A stretch of 64,000 nucleotides of DNA, taken from contig MNCI01020141.1 in assembly GCA_015680685.1 (NCBI GenBank), positions 765,225 through 829,224 of the forward strand, given 5' to 3'. The notes beneath the pieces are model-generated. The model was not told where the DNA came from. It did not search any database and worked only from the letters and a program-made list of their open reading frames with translations. Source of the DNA: Gnetum montanum. Lineage: Eukaryota > Streptophyta > Gnetopsida > Gnetales > Gnetaceae. The position numbers and the translations under genes are program-made. This document shows positions 12,095 to 25,101 of the stretch, piece after piece; positions within the stretch are counted from its first letter, which is position 1, and the number at the start of each line of letters is the position of its first letter.

Positions 12095-12112
12095 TCCCTC
12101 GCAATGGTGCCA
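12095..12112 (-). other. Primer binding site of element A
   Basis: Directly inside the 5' LTR, after one spacer base, the sense strand reads TGGCACCATTGCGAGGGA. This resembles the tRNA-Asp site known from Athila elements (TGGCGCCGTTGCCGGGGA) with a few changes. Confidence 0.7.
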
Positions 12113-12113
12113 A

Positions 12114-12890
12114 TGATGAGTGGTGAGGTACCCCCACACTCAACCATAAGAATACAAGCATTTCATGTGCGATCTGGTTGAAATCCAAGGACTAAGTGCT
12201 TACATGCCTTAATGGAACACTTAAGGTTAATCAACTGTTGTCTTCCCAAACTTACTTGTATTTTCATGGTTGTATGATTAAGTAAGATTGAGGTATATGA
12301 TTTTTATAACTTTTATCTTTTTAATGTTTTATGCTAATAGGGGAAGGTGAAGAGAACTAAGTGACTAGCTTACATTAACTATTCACTAAGTTCTAATTGT
12401 TCCTAACACCAGTATCCGTTCCCACTTGTCGCAGACATCCTGAACTAGTGCAACACTGTTGGGATTACCAAATGCTAATCGTTACTGGGTTACCAAGTGC
12501 TACACACATGCTCGAAGCAGTCGTACTAAGTGTACTTAACTAGGAGAGTCAAGGGTTGAGAGAGAGATTAATTAACTAGGAAAGCATTTAAACATTCAAC
12601 AATAATTAATTACTATTTAGCTTAATCTGTATGCTGCAAGGTTTATCATAAAGTTTGTCTTTATTACTGTACACAAATGTGTGCTTACGTACAAATTGCT
12701 TGAATAAAGATCCGTTTACTCTATGACTCCTACTGCAGGCACACAGGAATTATTCTAACTCTGGAATGGTAAAACTGCTAGAGTTTGGCTAAGGGTCTAA
12801 GTCTAACTCCCTTGAACAAGGGAAGCCACCTCTTATTTATAGAAGATGAGGTAGGATGTGATATCGCGTATGCGATATCGCAGCTCATCA
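12114..12890 (-). repeat. 5' LTR of element A (777 bp)
   Basis: It is bounded by TG and CA on both strands and is matched by 6328-6695. On the sense strand the U3 end holds the palindromic motif GATATCGC..GCGATATC (12857-12882), followed about 20 bases later by a TATA box (CTATAAATAAG, near 12835-12845). The same arrangement is seen in the LTRs of B and C. Confidence 0.85.
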
Positions 12891-12895
12891 ATCAT
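12891..12895. other. Target site duplication of element A, right copy (ATCAT)
   Basis: It is identical to 6323-6327. Confidence 0.85.
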
Positions 12896-12959
12896 GATTA
12901 TTTCCTGTAGTTCCACATTTACACATTTAGTGAAGAACATGAGTGGAAGAGATTCTATT

Positions 12960-14640
12960 AGTATACAAGCCTACATAAAACTGAGTTCAAACCTAGGGCC
13001 AATTTAATTAGAGATGTTATTAATTGGATTTTCTCTAAGATGAAGTATAGTGGGAACTATTTGAAATTTAAGCAGAGGCTAGAAAAAATAATAGATATTA
13101 GTCCCAAATAAAGCTATGAATTATACAACATTCCTCTGCTTAGTTGTTCTGAACAAGATACTCAAAATGAGAATATTGTGGCAATTGTAGAAAACATTAT
13201 ATTGGTGAATGGGCAAGAGCTACATTTGGGTGGATCAAACATTTTCACCTTCTTTGGCTATAAGAATACTTTTTCCAACTTTAATAAACTCAGGTTCCAT
13301 CATCATATTTTTATTGCCGCTTCGAATATTTGTTTAGGTTTAAACGTTACCTCTATTTTATCCCAAAATTTGAAAGTTTTAGCTATTATTGAAGATAACA
13401 AGTCCTTCCATCTAGTTTATTTCATAAAAACCTAATTATAGATTACTATAGTAGGCACTATGGACAATAATACTTACTTTAATATGAGTTCCTTTTTATT
13501 AGATCATATTTTAGCCATAGTTCCATGCCTTGCGAGGTTAAGACCTATTATTCCTCAATACACTATAGAGAGACATTTGAACAAAAGATGGCCTGGTTAT
13601 GATTCTTAATGTATGATATACCATAAAGCTTATTTTTATGCTCAAACTCTTGAGTTCATCATGAATTTTGTTTATCTAGTCTTGTATCAATTTCTAACAA
13701 ATAGAGCCATATCAAGGGTGGAGTAAGTTGTGGTAGATGAAATCAATGCCAAGTGTAAACGAAGTATAATTTTTGAATAAAATCATTCATAAAGGCTAGG
13801 ATTTGAAGAATCTGTTATCTTTCAGTATAAGAATGTAGATTAAGAAATAGGAAAAACCAAAATGGCCATGACACACCATGAATTGGCAGAGAATCTATCA
13901 ACAGTCATTGTAGATTGCGCAAAAATTGCTGATGAAATCATTAGAGATGAACAAAAGGAAATTGAAAAATTAAAAAGACAAAATCAGTTATTGCAATTGG
14001 AATTTTTAGATATTAGAAAGAAATAAGAAGACAAATAAATATTTCTCAAGTCAACGAAGCCATCATAGAAGCCCTAAAGATGGATAATGCAGAATTACAA
14101 CAAGAATTAGCTAGAAAAGATAATTGAGATTCTATTGATAGCTTGAAATAAGAGGATAGCTTTAATTTTGTTATAGATGAATTAATGGATATGAAGAAAC
14201 AAGTAGAAATAGTTAGGGCTAATATTAATGAACTCAAAGATAGGAAGGAATGTTTTGAAAAAGTTATAGCAAAAACAATTGAATTTGTGGCTTGGGCAGA
14301 TGCGATGAGAGATCAGTTCCCTAAGTAAAGGGTTGCATTTCTTGATGATGTTATGAATGGTGGCATGAGAATAGCGGAGTGGATATGATAAGTAGGGGTA
14401 GATATGGATATGGCATTACAAGACATCCAAGAATGTGAGAATAACATAACCGACATTATCAATACCATAGAAATAAGTGATGATCATCATTTCTGAAATA
14501 GAATAGCATAATAATTTATTGACACTGAGGAAAAAAAAAGGTTGAAACATTTTTATTGTTATATAAACAAAGTTACTACAAGTGCTTAGTTTAGAGGGAA
14601 GATGAACATGTCCAAGAAGCTCAAGAAAAAAATCCAATAG
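12960..14640 (+). pseudogene. Decayed unidentified protein with a C-terminal coiled coil
   Basis: One frame stays protein-like from about 12980 (FKPRANLIRDVINWIFSKMK) through the open part 13178-13435 (GQELHLGGSNIFTFFGYKNT) to about 14030, with roughly a dozen stops. A frameshift then continues it to 14640. The last third is coiled coil: ADEIIRDEQKEIEKLKRQNQ, then VIDELMDMKKQVEIVRANIN. Total length about 550 residues. I do not recognise the family. A purine run 160 bp downstream suggests it was an accessory frame just before the 3' LTR of an older + strand retroelement, similar in placing to the accessory frame of element B. That is inference. Confidence 0.45.
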
Positions 14641-14802
14641 TGGTGGGAATCTAGCAGTAGTTGGAAAAGTTACAATTTATTAAAGATACCCTTTAGGAAA
14701 CTATGGTTGATAGTTATCTTTAATAGCTATTTTTGTAGCTCCTTTACCATTATAACTAAATTACTTTTGTCTTGCTATGAAAAGAAAGGCCAATTTTTGT
14801 AG

Positions 14803-14829
14803 AAAAAAGGGAGGGGAAAGGGGGAAACA
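14803..14829 (+). other. Polypurine run, candidate polypurine tract
   Basis: A 27-base run of almost only purines (GGGAGGGGAAAGGGGGAAAC within it) lies downstream of the decayed frame above. If it is a polypurine tract, an LTR would begin near TGTAAAAAAGAC at about 14836. No partner LTR was found in the window. Confidence 0.35.
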
Positions 14830-17800
14830 AAGGATTGTAAAAAAGACTTTGAAGGCAATGGGATTTTGAGCTTTTATTCTTGGATTTTTGTTTCTTTACC
14901 ATGAGTATACTTTATCTATTTTAAATCTATTTAGTTGGAAATAGAGTTGTCCAATATTAAGTTCTTTCTTTTTTGGGTTTGTGCAATTGCTCATTTATAG
15001 CAAGGATTGTGCATTTTCTTTGTTATCTTGGAATGATAGGAATAGCTTTATTTCCTAAGTATTCTTTCAATTATATGATAGGACATTACATGATTTAGAA
15101 TTATGTAATTTAATGACCATTTTATCCAATACCATTGAAGACTGATTTGCTCCCATTTTTCTTGTAGAATACTTCTTTAGAGAAAATTAGTAGTAGATTC
15201 ATTAAATTATGCTTTATCATTGAATGAAGAAAAGATGGATATAAATATTATTTAGTAAAGATTGTACAGGCTAGATAACTTTGTTTCAGGAAAAATTCAC
15301 ATTTACTTATATTAAATATTGAATAGGCCAAGTTGATTAAGAAATTGTCATAGTATAAGTAAGTGGATGACATATATACAAATTTGAGTCATGTATATAG
15401 ATTTGTTAATGCTCTAAGATTATTTGGAGGTACCTGAGCCATAGTGTAGTGAAAAAGTAGTAAGCACTAAAGTTTGAGTTTGAAAGAATCCCCTACTTGA
15501 GTGGTTTTAATTATTAAGACAGGGGCCAATAGTGTTTGCAATAAACAAGGAGTCCAAAATAGTCACAAAAAACATGTTATTTTAAGAATATCAATAGTAA
15601 TCTTGATGTATTATACATTAATAGTGATATATGCTCATTAGTGTTTTGGTTATACTTAGTGAGAATATTATATATTTTTATTTTATAGAGGTTACTTTTG
15701 TAACACCCTCCCTACATAACCTAAGCAAAGAAGGCATCATGTCATTCTAACTTCTAGATCCTTAGTCATGTCTACTACAATAATTAAAAAGAAAGAAAGT
15801 TGCTCTAATGAAGCATGGAAGATAAAATACTAAATGCTAGAATATTGCTAAAATAAGTCGAAAGAGTCATGACCTCATAATGGAACAAAGGCAATAAATG
15901 AAATGAGAACAACAAGCATAGCATGATGCATTAAATGAGAATACATTAAACATCAAAAGCATATTATGTAATGCAAAAGAAGGAGATGAATGTGAACACA
16001 CGTTTTAGTATATGAGTAGACTAGACATAAAGCATTAAACATGATACATCTGCAACATGGAAATCTCTAGATAAATATATATGAATATGAGCTATGAGTC
16101 ATGCATACGACAATATGGTATATATCAAAATGTGAATAATATTGAACAAGATAAACTAGTATAATCAAAATATTCTATAATCTATACTATGCAACTACTT
16201 AACAAGGATAATCCACCAATAAACTTGATATAAGAAGAATTATTTAAAACTAGTTTATCTATATATTTATGATATATACCTATTATTTTTCCAAGAGAGT
16301 ACTTTATATTTTTCAAATTAATAAAATCTTAAATTGTTTCACTTAGAATTGATTTTCATGTTGAAAATAAAAATCAAAACTAATGTATTGTATCTTAATC
16401 AAAATAATAATTTTGTGAAAAATTATTTCTTAGGTAAGAATCATGATGTTAACTATTTATTTATAGTGGTAAAGTCCAACTTGCTAGTAATTGGTCCTCA
16501 TCGTTACAATGATAGAATTATTAAACTATTTTACGATGACTAAAGAGGACTCTCTTGGATGAGGTTGGTAGTTGGCCTCTTGGCCAAAATAATAATAATC
16601 TAAGTATCAAAACTTTATATCCATAAACATATGATTACTCATCCCCTAACAAGATATATCTCTAATATCCATCTAACATATAAATATTCAAAATATAATA
16701 GAACATGCTAACCATATCTTATCACATGAAAGAATGAATAAATACTAGCATTCTAACAACTATAAGGATAACAACATATTTAACATCTAATAACTATAAT
16801 ATAATCTAGCTGCTATCAATAGAAAGTAAATCTACTCTATCATAGTTCATCATGATATAAAGTATCCAAGTACATTGAGGTTCATAGTACATACATTCAT
16901 GAATAATGATAAAAGTCATAAATGAAAATAAGATCTAAGACAAATATTAAATCTTCTAAGTCAAATAAACATAAATCATAAACATAATTAAAAATCTTCT
17001 ATGTGCATGACCCACCAACTCCACTGGTAGCATTAAGACCTAAAATAAAGAGAGGGATTAGTATAAAATTAAGTAAGATCCTTTGGCACCTTCCCTAATG
17101 GGACTAATGATGAGGACCATGGATTGTGGTCTCATGCAAGGTGGTACTTTTTCCATGCAATAATGTTTATAAGAATGAAAATCACATACACAAGTAATTA
17201 GACCATCATGCATCTCATAGTAAAATTGTAATATAAAATATAATCAGTTTCTCACCACCACCACTATACAACCAAGAAGACTACTACACATCACTCTTAG
17301 TGTAGAATGTGTACTATATTCAAATCCCAAAATATAGAAAAATAAACCATGCCCATGAGACATATTGCAATATAGGTACATCCTAAGATATATTTCAATT
17401 AGAACTTTATAATACAACATTACTTACCAGAATTAAACCCATGACTTTCAACTTTCAAATAAAGAGTTTTACCTCTAGACTAACAATACTAGCTTACTTA
17501 CCTTGATGCCTTCATCACCCAAAACTGCCTAGATTGCATCATTACTTCTATCATGACTTGTGCATTTTCTGTGACTTTTCTTTAGAAGTTATTACAAATT
17601 TCATGACCTACCTTCACAAGTTGCTACATATGTCATGACCTATACTTGAGCTCATGAAAAATATTATGACCTAAAATACCAATTGCTATGGATGTTACCA
17701 CTTGCAAGCACAAGTTGTGAGATTCATTAGGCTCACATTGGAAGTCATGACATTCTTAGATGTTAAGAAAAGCCATGGACTACTACTTACCTATTGCAAA

Positions 17801-18083
17801 CCATTGTTAATAGGCTACATCAATAGAATGACTGCTTTACTAGATCTAAGGGAAATGTAATGTATAGCCATGATTTTTAGAAATTAGTGTTAGAAACTCA
17901 AAAATCCTTGGAAGTTAATATGAAACTAGAAATGTAGAAATAAAATATAGATATACCAATAATCACATAGAGAATGTGAATACTATTATTGTAAAATTTT
18001 TTTTCCAAAACTAGCTTCTAAATGAAAACTATAACTCTTGTAACCATTGAAAAAAACATTACCTATGGGACTATAAATGATTA
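14830..18083. other. AT-rich stretch without genes
   Basis: No frame resembles a protein. At 15699 TGTAACACCCTCCCTAC resembles the 5' terminus common to many plant Ty3/gypsy LTRs, but no matching end or partner was found. The rest consists of A/T-rich text of the kind seen in long, old LTRs. Confidence 0.35.
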
Positions 18084-19030
18084 TGATGTGGATCCTACCT
18101 CAATAGACTCCAAAAGAATCCATTACATAAGCTTGCTAAGCAATTTCAACTTAGAAGTAAAAACAAGATAATGAATTTGAGAAAATTCCCTTTTTTATAA
18201 GAAAACTCTCAAAATGTAGAGAATTACATTAGAAATGAGGAGCCAAGCTCAACTCACACATCTTCTAAGCATCTTTGAGGCTATACATGTTTCCTCAATC
18301 CTCAATTTCTCACAATGAAGCTAAAGCTCAAGAGAAGACACTTAGAAGAGATTCTTTGAACCTCTTTTAAGTGTTCTTCCTTATGTCTCACTAAAACTCT
18401 TCTTGCATAAGCTCTAAAATTCCTCTTGCATAAGCTCTCTCCTTGCATAAGATCACAAAAGACTAGGCTTCTCTCTCAAACTAGCCTTCTCCTTGAGATT
18501 AACTTGCTTTTTGTGATTAGCCTCATTAGCCTTAGACCTTTGATGCCTTTTTATAGCTTCTTGGTGTGATCTTTAATCTTTCATCCAATTTACCATTCAA
18601 TTTTATGTTTGTTTTAAATCTGCACAAGACATCTTGGAGAAATAGGGGACATCTTCCTTGAGTGCAAAGATGTCAAAGGAGACATCTTGGAATTAGGTGA
18701 GATGTCTTGGGGGATACATCTTGGCTACTAAGGAGACATATTTTAGGAGATGTCTTGGATACTAAGGAGACATCTTTTAGAAGATGTCTTGACTACTGGA
18801 AAGACATCTTACCTATCAAGGCCAAAAATAAGGATGCTTGTTTGAGATTTGAAACCTCCAAATGCCTCTAAAGAAGTCTCCATAGATTCTTAAACCCTCT
18901 AAACTCATTAAAAGTGCTGAAAACACCTAGGAATAATCATCAACAAGGTTAACATAAGAAGACACACAATAATAGGACACACTCATCCAACACATATTGA
19001 GGATTACACAAGGGTTGGGTGATGTCATCA
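18084..19030 (-). repeat. LTR on the minus strand, same family as the LTR at 2071
   Basis: The sense strand starts TGATGACATCACCC at 19030. The next 300 bases run parallel to 2150-2330, including GATGAGTGTGTC, TTCTTCTTATGTTAA and AGTTTAGAGGGTTTAAG. A TATA box (CTATAAAAAGG, 18546-18556) follows a cluster of about eleven GACATCTT or AAGATGTC motifs (18626-18810). No coding region of this family lies beside it, so it is a solo LTR or a fragment. The left end near TGATGTGGATCC is tentative, and no clear target duplication was seen. Confidence 0.55.
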
Positions 19031-20077
19031 TTAGATTATCATAAATTCAAATTCTAAATTAACACTAGTGTTTACTAGAACCTAATATTCATATGATACT
19101 AATTTTCTCATTGAAACTATAGAAGAATAAATTATAGAAATGTAATTAATTAAATAATCAACAAAACACAAATCTATTTGTAAAACTTGTTAGGTGAAGA
19201 AAAGAATTCAAAGCTATGTAAAAATCTAGATCTAAACAAAATACAATAAGGAAAACTCCAATATACTAATAACAAAAATTCTAATACAACTACATGAATG
19301 AAAAATCCCCAATAACAAAAATTCTATTGCAATTGCATGAATGTAAAATCCTTACTGAAAATGTAAATAAACTAAAAATAGTAGATTTTAATCACTATAT
19401 CCCTAGAAGAATTGGTTCAAAAATAGGAAAGGAGCTAAAACAAATTTCCTATTGTATGTTGAATTTGATACGTTGAATATGAGTGCATTGTATACATACA
19501 CTATGTACAAACCACAACAACACATAAAACTATAGCAACTACTACAAGCATGACCTCCTTGGAACCTTCATTAGATCTTTCACTTTCTCTCATAGGATAT
19601 CCAATGTGTACAAAACTAAGTTCTATGATTGAATCTAAGAACTAATGCTTCGTATCTTCAACTATCATTTTCCCCTAAAAGCTTACAATGGCAACTAGGA
19701 AAAAGTTGGGAGGATGGGAGGTAATATTTCTAGGTTCAGTTAATCAAGGAAAGGAAACCTAAAACTCAATAACTTGCTAACTAATACTAAAAGTAGAAAA
19801 TGAAATTAACTCAATAAATAATATAAATTACTATTTCCTATCTCGCTAATCATTCTAACATAACAACATAATAAATATTTTATCTAAAATACTTTTTATA
19901 GAAATAATTAAGTCAATTATATTAATAAATAAGAAGAAGAATGTTAAGAAAAAAATTATAAAAAGATTAAACTAGGTGAGGCAACCAAACATGTTAAACA
20001 AAAGTACCTAGAATAGAATAAACATAGAGCTATTACTTAGGAGATTAGGCCTAGAAGAAGCAACCAAAATGAGTAAG
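19031..20077. other. Non-coding AT-rich stretch
   Basis: Nothing recognisable. It includes a short local duplication (AATAACAAAAATTCTA near 19267 and 19310). Confidence 0.3.
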
Positions 20078-21073
20078 GCCAGCATAGCAAGGATGGTACC
20101 AGTGTAGTCACAGAAGTTTGTTTACTATTTATAGTAAATGAATGGATTTTGTGGCCATAGCCCATTCTAGACTTATTGCAAATAGTAACTACACTGGGAG
20201 AAGATGACCGTCACAACATGCACATTGACACCAATTTGTCAACAATCATGGTAGTTGTGCATAGGTCCAAAAATAGCAACCCTATCTTATAAAAATCCCA
20301 TGTGAATACCATTTTCAAGTTGCAACACTTTTGCATTCCCAAAACTTTGGCAGTTTTTGCAAACTTTTGGTAGTAATAGCATTTTCCATTTTTCAACCAT
20401 TAAAGCTTATTATAATCCTTGCAACCTTGCCTACACTTTGGGGAGCAGAAATTGGTACTATGTTGGGCACAAAGACTCCCATGTAGCAACCATTGCACCA
20501 AAACTATAATCCCATTTTTGTAATCTTGTTGCGGTACTTGGTGAAAATTGATGGAAAGTTGCCAAAAACTGGAGCTAGGAAGAAATTGGATTGTGGAGTT
20601 ACAGTAGGACATAGTCTACCTTCTTCAATGGACTTCAAGCTTCCACAAGCAACTTCTTATGCTTTTGGCACAAAACCTATACTTCATGAACATTTATTCT
20701 TTATTTTTTATAAAGTTTATTAATCATGTTGTGCAAGTTTTAGTTTACATTTCCATTTCTACACTTGTTTTCATTTAAGATATGCAACTGTAATGCTATT
20801 TCTATTTCCATTTCTAAAGCCATTTACTTTTCCCTTTGGTCAATTCTGGTGATGTTTACATTTTCATTTTTGATTTCATCTTTGATTACATTTATGTTTT
20901 CATAGCCATTTCCATTTACATTCCTTAAGTCCCTGGGTGATTGGTAAGACCATCCAGGGTACCTTGAATCTTATTTTTTGAAGTCCTTAGAATTCAAGGT
21001 TAAAATTATTCCAGTGCTTGAATCTTTTGATTTTCTTTCATTCTAGCAACCAGGATTCCTAACACCAATAGTT
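20078..21073 (+). repeat. 5' LTR of element D, left part missing
   Basis: It aligns with 41287-42290, starting at AGCATAGCAAGGATGGTACC and ending at CACCAATAGTT. Both copies share the palindrome TTTACTATTTATAGTAAAT and the stretch GGAGTTACAGTAGGACATAG. The sequence left of 20078 is unrelated to the 3' LTR. Confidence 0.75.
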
Positions 21074-21076
21074 TTT

Positions 21077-21093
21077 TAGTGCTAGAAGGAGGG
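21077..21093 (+). other. Candidate primer binding site of element D
   Basis: Directly after the shared LTR sequence ends, the text TTAGTGCTAGAAGGAGGG appears, which is absent after the 3' LTR. Its place is right for a primer site. I could not assign the tRNA with confidence. Confidence 0.45.
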
Positions 21094-22600
21094 CCTGAAC
21101 CTTCGTCCAAATTCTTGGTGATAAACCCATTCTAGGCATTTCTTTTCAATGCCAAGTCTACTATGTTTTTACCCTTCCATTATTCCATCATACCTTTAAA
21201 ACCAATGTTGGCTATCAAACCTTCTTTCACAAGCCTTAGTGTAGTAGTAGGAATAGATTTGGATTTTGCTGCAAATTTCCTATCTACTGCAAAACCCATT
21301 TTGTTTAACACCATTGCGTTCAACACTATTATGTTCAACACCATTCCTACTGTGACACCAGTTTCTATCTAATAGGTAAACCACTTTTCCTTTTTCCTAT
21401 TTTTACTGCTTATTTTTTCATTTCCTATCTATTTTTTGTTTACTATGTTAGTAGGTTATCCTACTTAATGCGTTTTTATTAAAAATAGTAAAAAAGTCTA
21501 AAAAAGGCAAGAACTACATTTTCAACATGTATTTCAATGAGTCCACCATTTTTCCCTTTAGCTTCACTGATGTTGGATCTAGACAATAGGTTGTGAGGGT
21601 TTATGATCCCAAAGACCCCATTGTAGTTGAATGTAGGTAGTTCTTAAGGCTAAGGGGGTAAAGTCCTGATTTCTGGTCATAAATGAAGGTCACTATAACT
21701 TCATTTGTGCCAAGATATAGGTTGGCTTGCTCATTCCACATGTGAAAGCTGAACCTAGACATGAGTATGAGCTTATCCACTATAATGGGATGGAATATAT
21801 CACTTCCCTATATGATAAAATACACCTAACTCCAGCTTATGTGCAAAGTCTATCTTAGATTATCGAGATGGAGGAAGAGGATGAGAAGCATATCTTGGAA
21901 GGATAACATGAAAAAGAGGATGATTTTTGGGTTGAGTTTAAACATGAAAATGTTCTAGGTGGGCTTTTTCAATAAACAACTTTTAAAGCCACAATGCCCA
22001 TCATAACCCCCCTCACTTCTTTCATAGGGTATGCCCCTCAACCTTTGTCTCCCCCTTACCTAACCATGTTTGGACATAGTTTGGTGATCGTAGCATACCA
22101 AACATAATTAGTACCACAACCTACCACATACAATCTGTTTATGCCATTTTCCACCTAGCCTTGGTCTGTGTGACCATCCTCGGTGGGTGTTACCACAAAA
22201 AATCCTCTTACCATCCAGATGGGATCCACCATGGGATCCCAAGTAACCCAAGGGTTACACACCCCTTTCGTTCTAGTTGTGACTCAAATATTGGCACAAA
22301 TCTCATTTTCTTTATTTGGTCTATTCACTACCATGGTAACCCAGCCTCTCCCCTTAGTACCTCAACCAATAATAAGACCATAGGCATCACAGCTCACGCC
22401 TTAACCCTTCGTCCAAACCCCACAACTAATAGGGGTACCCCAAGGACTAGATCAAGCTTTTTAGATGATCCAAGACTTGATCAAAAAGTTAAGAAAACTT
22501 AAAGCCTCAATGTTCCAAACCTTGAAGATAATGAACTTTTACCACAATGATCCCATCAGTCCTATGGTCCCACCACGAACTCTTTCTCTTGGTGTCCCTG
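21094..22600 (+). other. Leader and decayed 5' coding region of element D
   Basis: Upstream of gag the DNA has the base composition of coding remnants (an acidic stretch near 21865-21950 in one frame, a Pro/Thr-rich stretch at 22161-22502) but nothing I can identify. Ogre-type elements often have an extra frame before gag; whether this is one cannot be told. Confidence 0.3.
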
Positions 22601-22611
22601 TGTCATAGTTC

Positions 22612-23600
22612 ATTAAGTATAATGAAAAAGGTGATTTGAATGCTCATTTGATTACCTTTCACTTCTAGTGCTTGCTGTTGCAAGCATGGCCACATACAAT
22701 TATGCAAATTTTTCCTATGTCTCTATTGGGAGAAGCATTTGATTGGTATTGTGCCTTGCAAAGAGGATCCATATCCTCTTTGGATGAACTAATTTCACAA
22801 TTCATTAACTATTTCAAGTACAACTTGAAACTTGATATCACACTTGACCGACTAATGAAGGTTAAGCAAAGACTCCTTGAGCTAATGTAGAAGTTCATCC
22901 AATGATGGAATGCTTTACTCAATGAGATACTAGAGCTAATAGCTAAAACACATATGTTAGCTATCTTCAAGAGGATGGTTAATAACTTCATAGAGTGAAA
23001 ATTATATTATCTTGATCCATAGTCTCTTAGTTAAGCCATTTACCAGACCAAGAACATAGAAGATGCCATAGAAGTCAACCACGATCCTACCTACATGGCA
23101 TATAAAAATCAACATGTGCGTAATGAACTAGAGAAAGGTATGTAAAATAATGTAGTAGTGGCAACCATGACTAAGGAGAGTAAACCAAATACCTAGGGGT
23201 CGAAGACTAACCAACACAAGGTTCCTTTTTCCAATAATGAAAACCATCCCTCAACCTCTAGGGCCACTACATCAACTACATCTATGCCTAACTTTACATA
23301 GAAAGACCAATCAAAATATACCAAGTTACCCCTCAAGCCATCAAAGCTTTTAGACCAATTGTTGAAGAACAGTAAGGTTCAATACAAGAAGATGACTAAG
23401 ATTTCCTATAAGAGGCATGATAGGTTATGTGAAATAGAAAAAGACCTTGCTTAAGCAACTAAGGATGATCCTCTAGTACATAAATACTTTAAGATCAACT
23501 ACTTCTACCATTACCATTAGTTGCTGGGTCATGATACTGACTTTTTCCTTGCACTTAAAGATAACTTGCAAAAGATGATCAATAGGGGGAACTAGTAGTA
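22612..23600 (+). pseudogene. Gag of element D
   Basis: The frame reads KYNEKGDLNAHLITFHF, then FPMSLLGEAFDWYCALQRGS, then ISQFINYFKYNL and RLMKVKQRLLELM. This is the Tat-type Gag core (Y.G.GDP..H...F, L.G.A..WY..L, F...Y). The open part is 22672-22890, with stops before and after. At about 23485-23595 the segment FYHYH, a stop, LLGHDTDFFLALKDNLQKMI corresponds to the Cys-His motif usual here (Y-C-x2-H...GH.T..C..LK..I..LI), but the Cys residues are now Phe or Tyr. Confidence 0.7.
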
Positions 23601-25101
23601 GACACTTTGAACCTAGTGAGGCCACATAATCAATTGATGCATGTATATAAGAACCCAATGAATGCTAACAAAATTTCATACATTATATTGATGTTAAATG
23701 TTGATGACAATCAGATTCCTGTAAGGGAACCATTGATGATTCGGGTACCCCTGTACAATGAAAGGGACTCTTCAACTTCTACTAGCTCAAGATCCCATTT
23801 TTTGTAAGGGTACCATCATGAATGCCCATTAAGGAGCCTTGTGTCATCAGGGTGCCCCAAACCTCTATAACACAACCTATCCCAACAATAGAATAACCCT
23901 TCTTGGTGGCCTATGCAATTCCTTCTTCCTTGCAACCAACTAAGGATAATAAGAAATCCCTAACCAAACAACAAAAGAAGGCTGAGCAGGAAGCCAAGAA
24001 CAACAATGAAAATTATTATAAGTTGAGGAAGGAAGTGGGCCCACTAAAGCCAACTCTTACTTCATCTGTTCCCATGACTCCTACAACCCAAGTTGCTTCA
24101 ACAAGTAAACCATGGAAGGAACCAAAACATGAAGAAGAAGAGAAGGAGGATAGGCGACAATAATAACCCAAGCATGAAGCTTGTATTTTGGGACTCATTG
24201 AGGAAGTTAGAAACAACAAATCAATGATTAATAACAAAGACTTCCTTAATGTGATGGAACAAGTTAAGCAATTGCTCAAACAAAAGAACACAACCTTGAG
24301 CTTGTATGACTTGGTCGTGAATTTTGCTGCACACTATGAGACATTGGTTAAGATGTTAACCTCTATTCCTGTTAGCAAGGATGTCTCTGCTAATGAAGAG
24401 TCTATCCCTTTAGTCATGGTATCCTATTCACAAAAAGAATTAAAGTCAACATATCTACTGTTTCATGACAACGAAATCAAGACCAACCCCAAAAATGACG
24501 AAGTAACCAAGGTGCCTCTCTTTATAATTATATGGTTTGGGAAATATAAAGTACATAGGGTACATGTAGATTATGAGGTGGCAATCAACATCATACCTCA
24601 TACCATCATTGAACGCTTGGGATTGACAAAATAGATGCAACATACATCAACTTCAATCCTTCAATCCTTTAATCGATCATGGGTTACTGTCAAAGGCTTC
24701 ATTTCTCTAGATTTTGTGGCAAGGGTGAAATTCCCTATAATGGTAGATTTCTTGGTGCTAGAAGAAACACTAGGATTCAACATCATCTTGGGAAGACCTT
24801 GGTTGGCTGAATTGCAAGTTGTGTCTTCACATATTCACAAGGAAATTCACCTATCTTATGAGGAAGGTGAGATCATTATCCACGGTGATAGCACGGTCCC
24901 TTTAGCTACTAACAATGTTAATGTAGAATAAGGGTTTGAAGTGGAGTTTCAGGAAGAAACTCCTACCATTTATGACAAAATTGAAAGGAGTGATAGAGCA
25001 AAAGAGGTCGAAGTAAACAATGATGAACCCATTGATGAGTTATGGGGAGAGCTCCCCTTCAAAATTGTTAGTGAAGGAGATGGAGAATATAAACTGGTGT
25101 A
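23601..25101 (+). pseudogene. Linker and aspartic protease of element D
   Basis: A Lys/Glu-rich linker (23903-24163) with Ser/Thr/Pro runs precedes the protease, which is open from 24188 to 24634 and continues in a second frame 24635-24931. RVHVDYEVAINIIPHTIIER corresponds to the active-site segment R.L.D.GSA.NI.P...., so the catalytic D-[ST]-G is now D-Y-E and the enzyme would be inactive. VDFLVLEETLGFNIILGRPW and the following LAELQVVSSHIHKEIHL, with IIIHGD, are typical of the Tat/Ogre lineage. The reading continues after a stop as far as GEYKLV at about 25101, where the polyprotein breaks off. Confidence 0.75.

Larger units (their letters stand above)
6328..12890 (-). mobile_element. Element A: gag-protease LTR retrotransposon without reverse transcriptase (Athila-like)
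   Basis: The element begins TGATGAGTGGCGAGG and ends CAGCTCATCA, and both ends are flanked by the same five bases ATCAT (6323-6327 and 12891-12895), a classic target duplication. Sense runs right to left: 5' LTR 12114-12890, primer site, gag, protease, a 2-kb non-coding part, 3' LTR from 6328. The primer site resembles the tRNA-Asp type of Athila elements. No reverse transcriptase, RNase H or integrase is seen between the protease (ends 9270) and the 3' LTR. LTR ends and gag relate it to elements B and C. Confidence 0.85.

Noticed and set aside
16334-16543. 69-codon frame in AT-rich DNA
   Set aside because: Mostly Asn, Lys, Ile and Leu as expected from composition; no motif and no continuation.
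15699-18083. A complete LTR starting with TGTAACACCC
   Set aside because: Only the left terminus looks right; no matching CA end, polypurine tract, primer site or partner copy was found.
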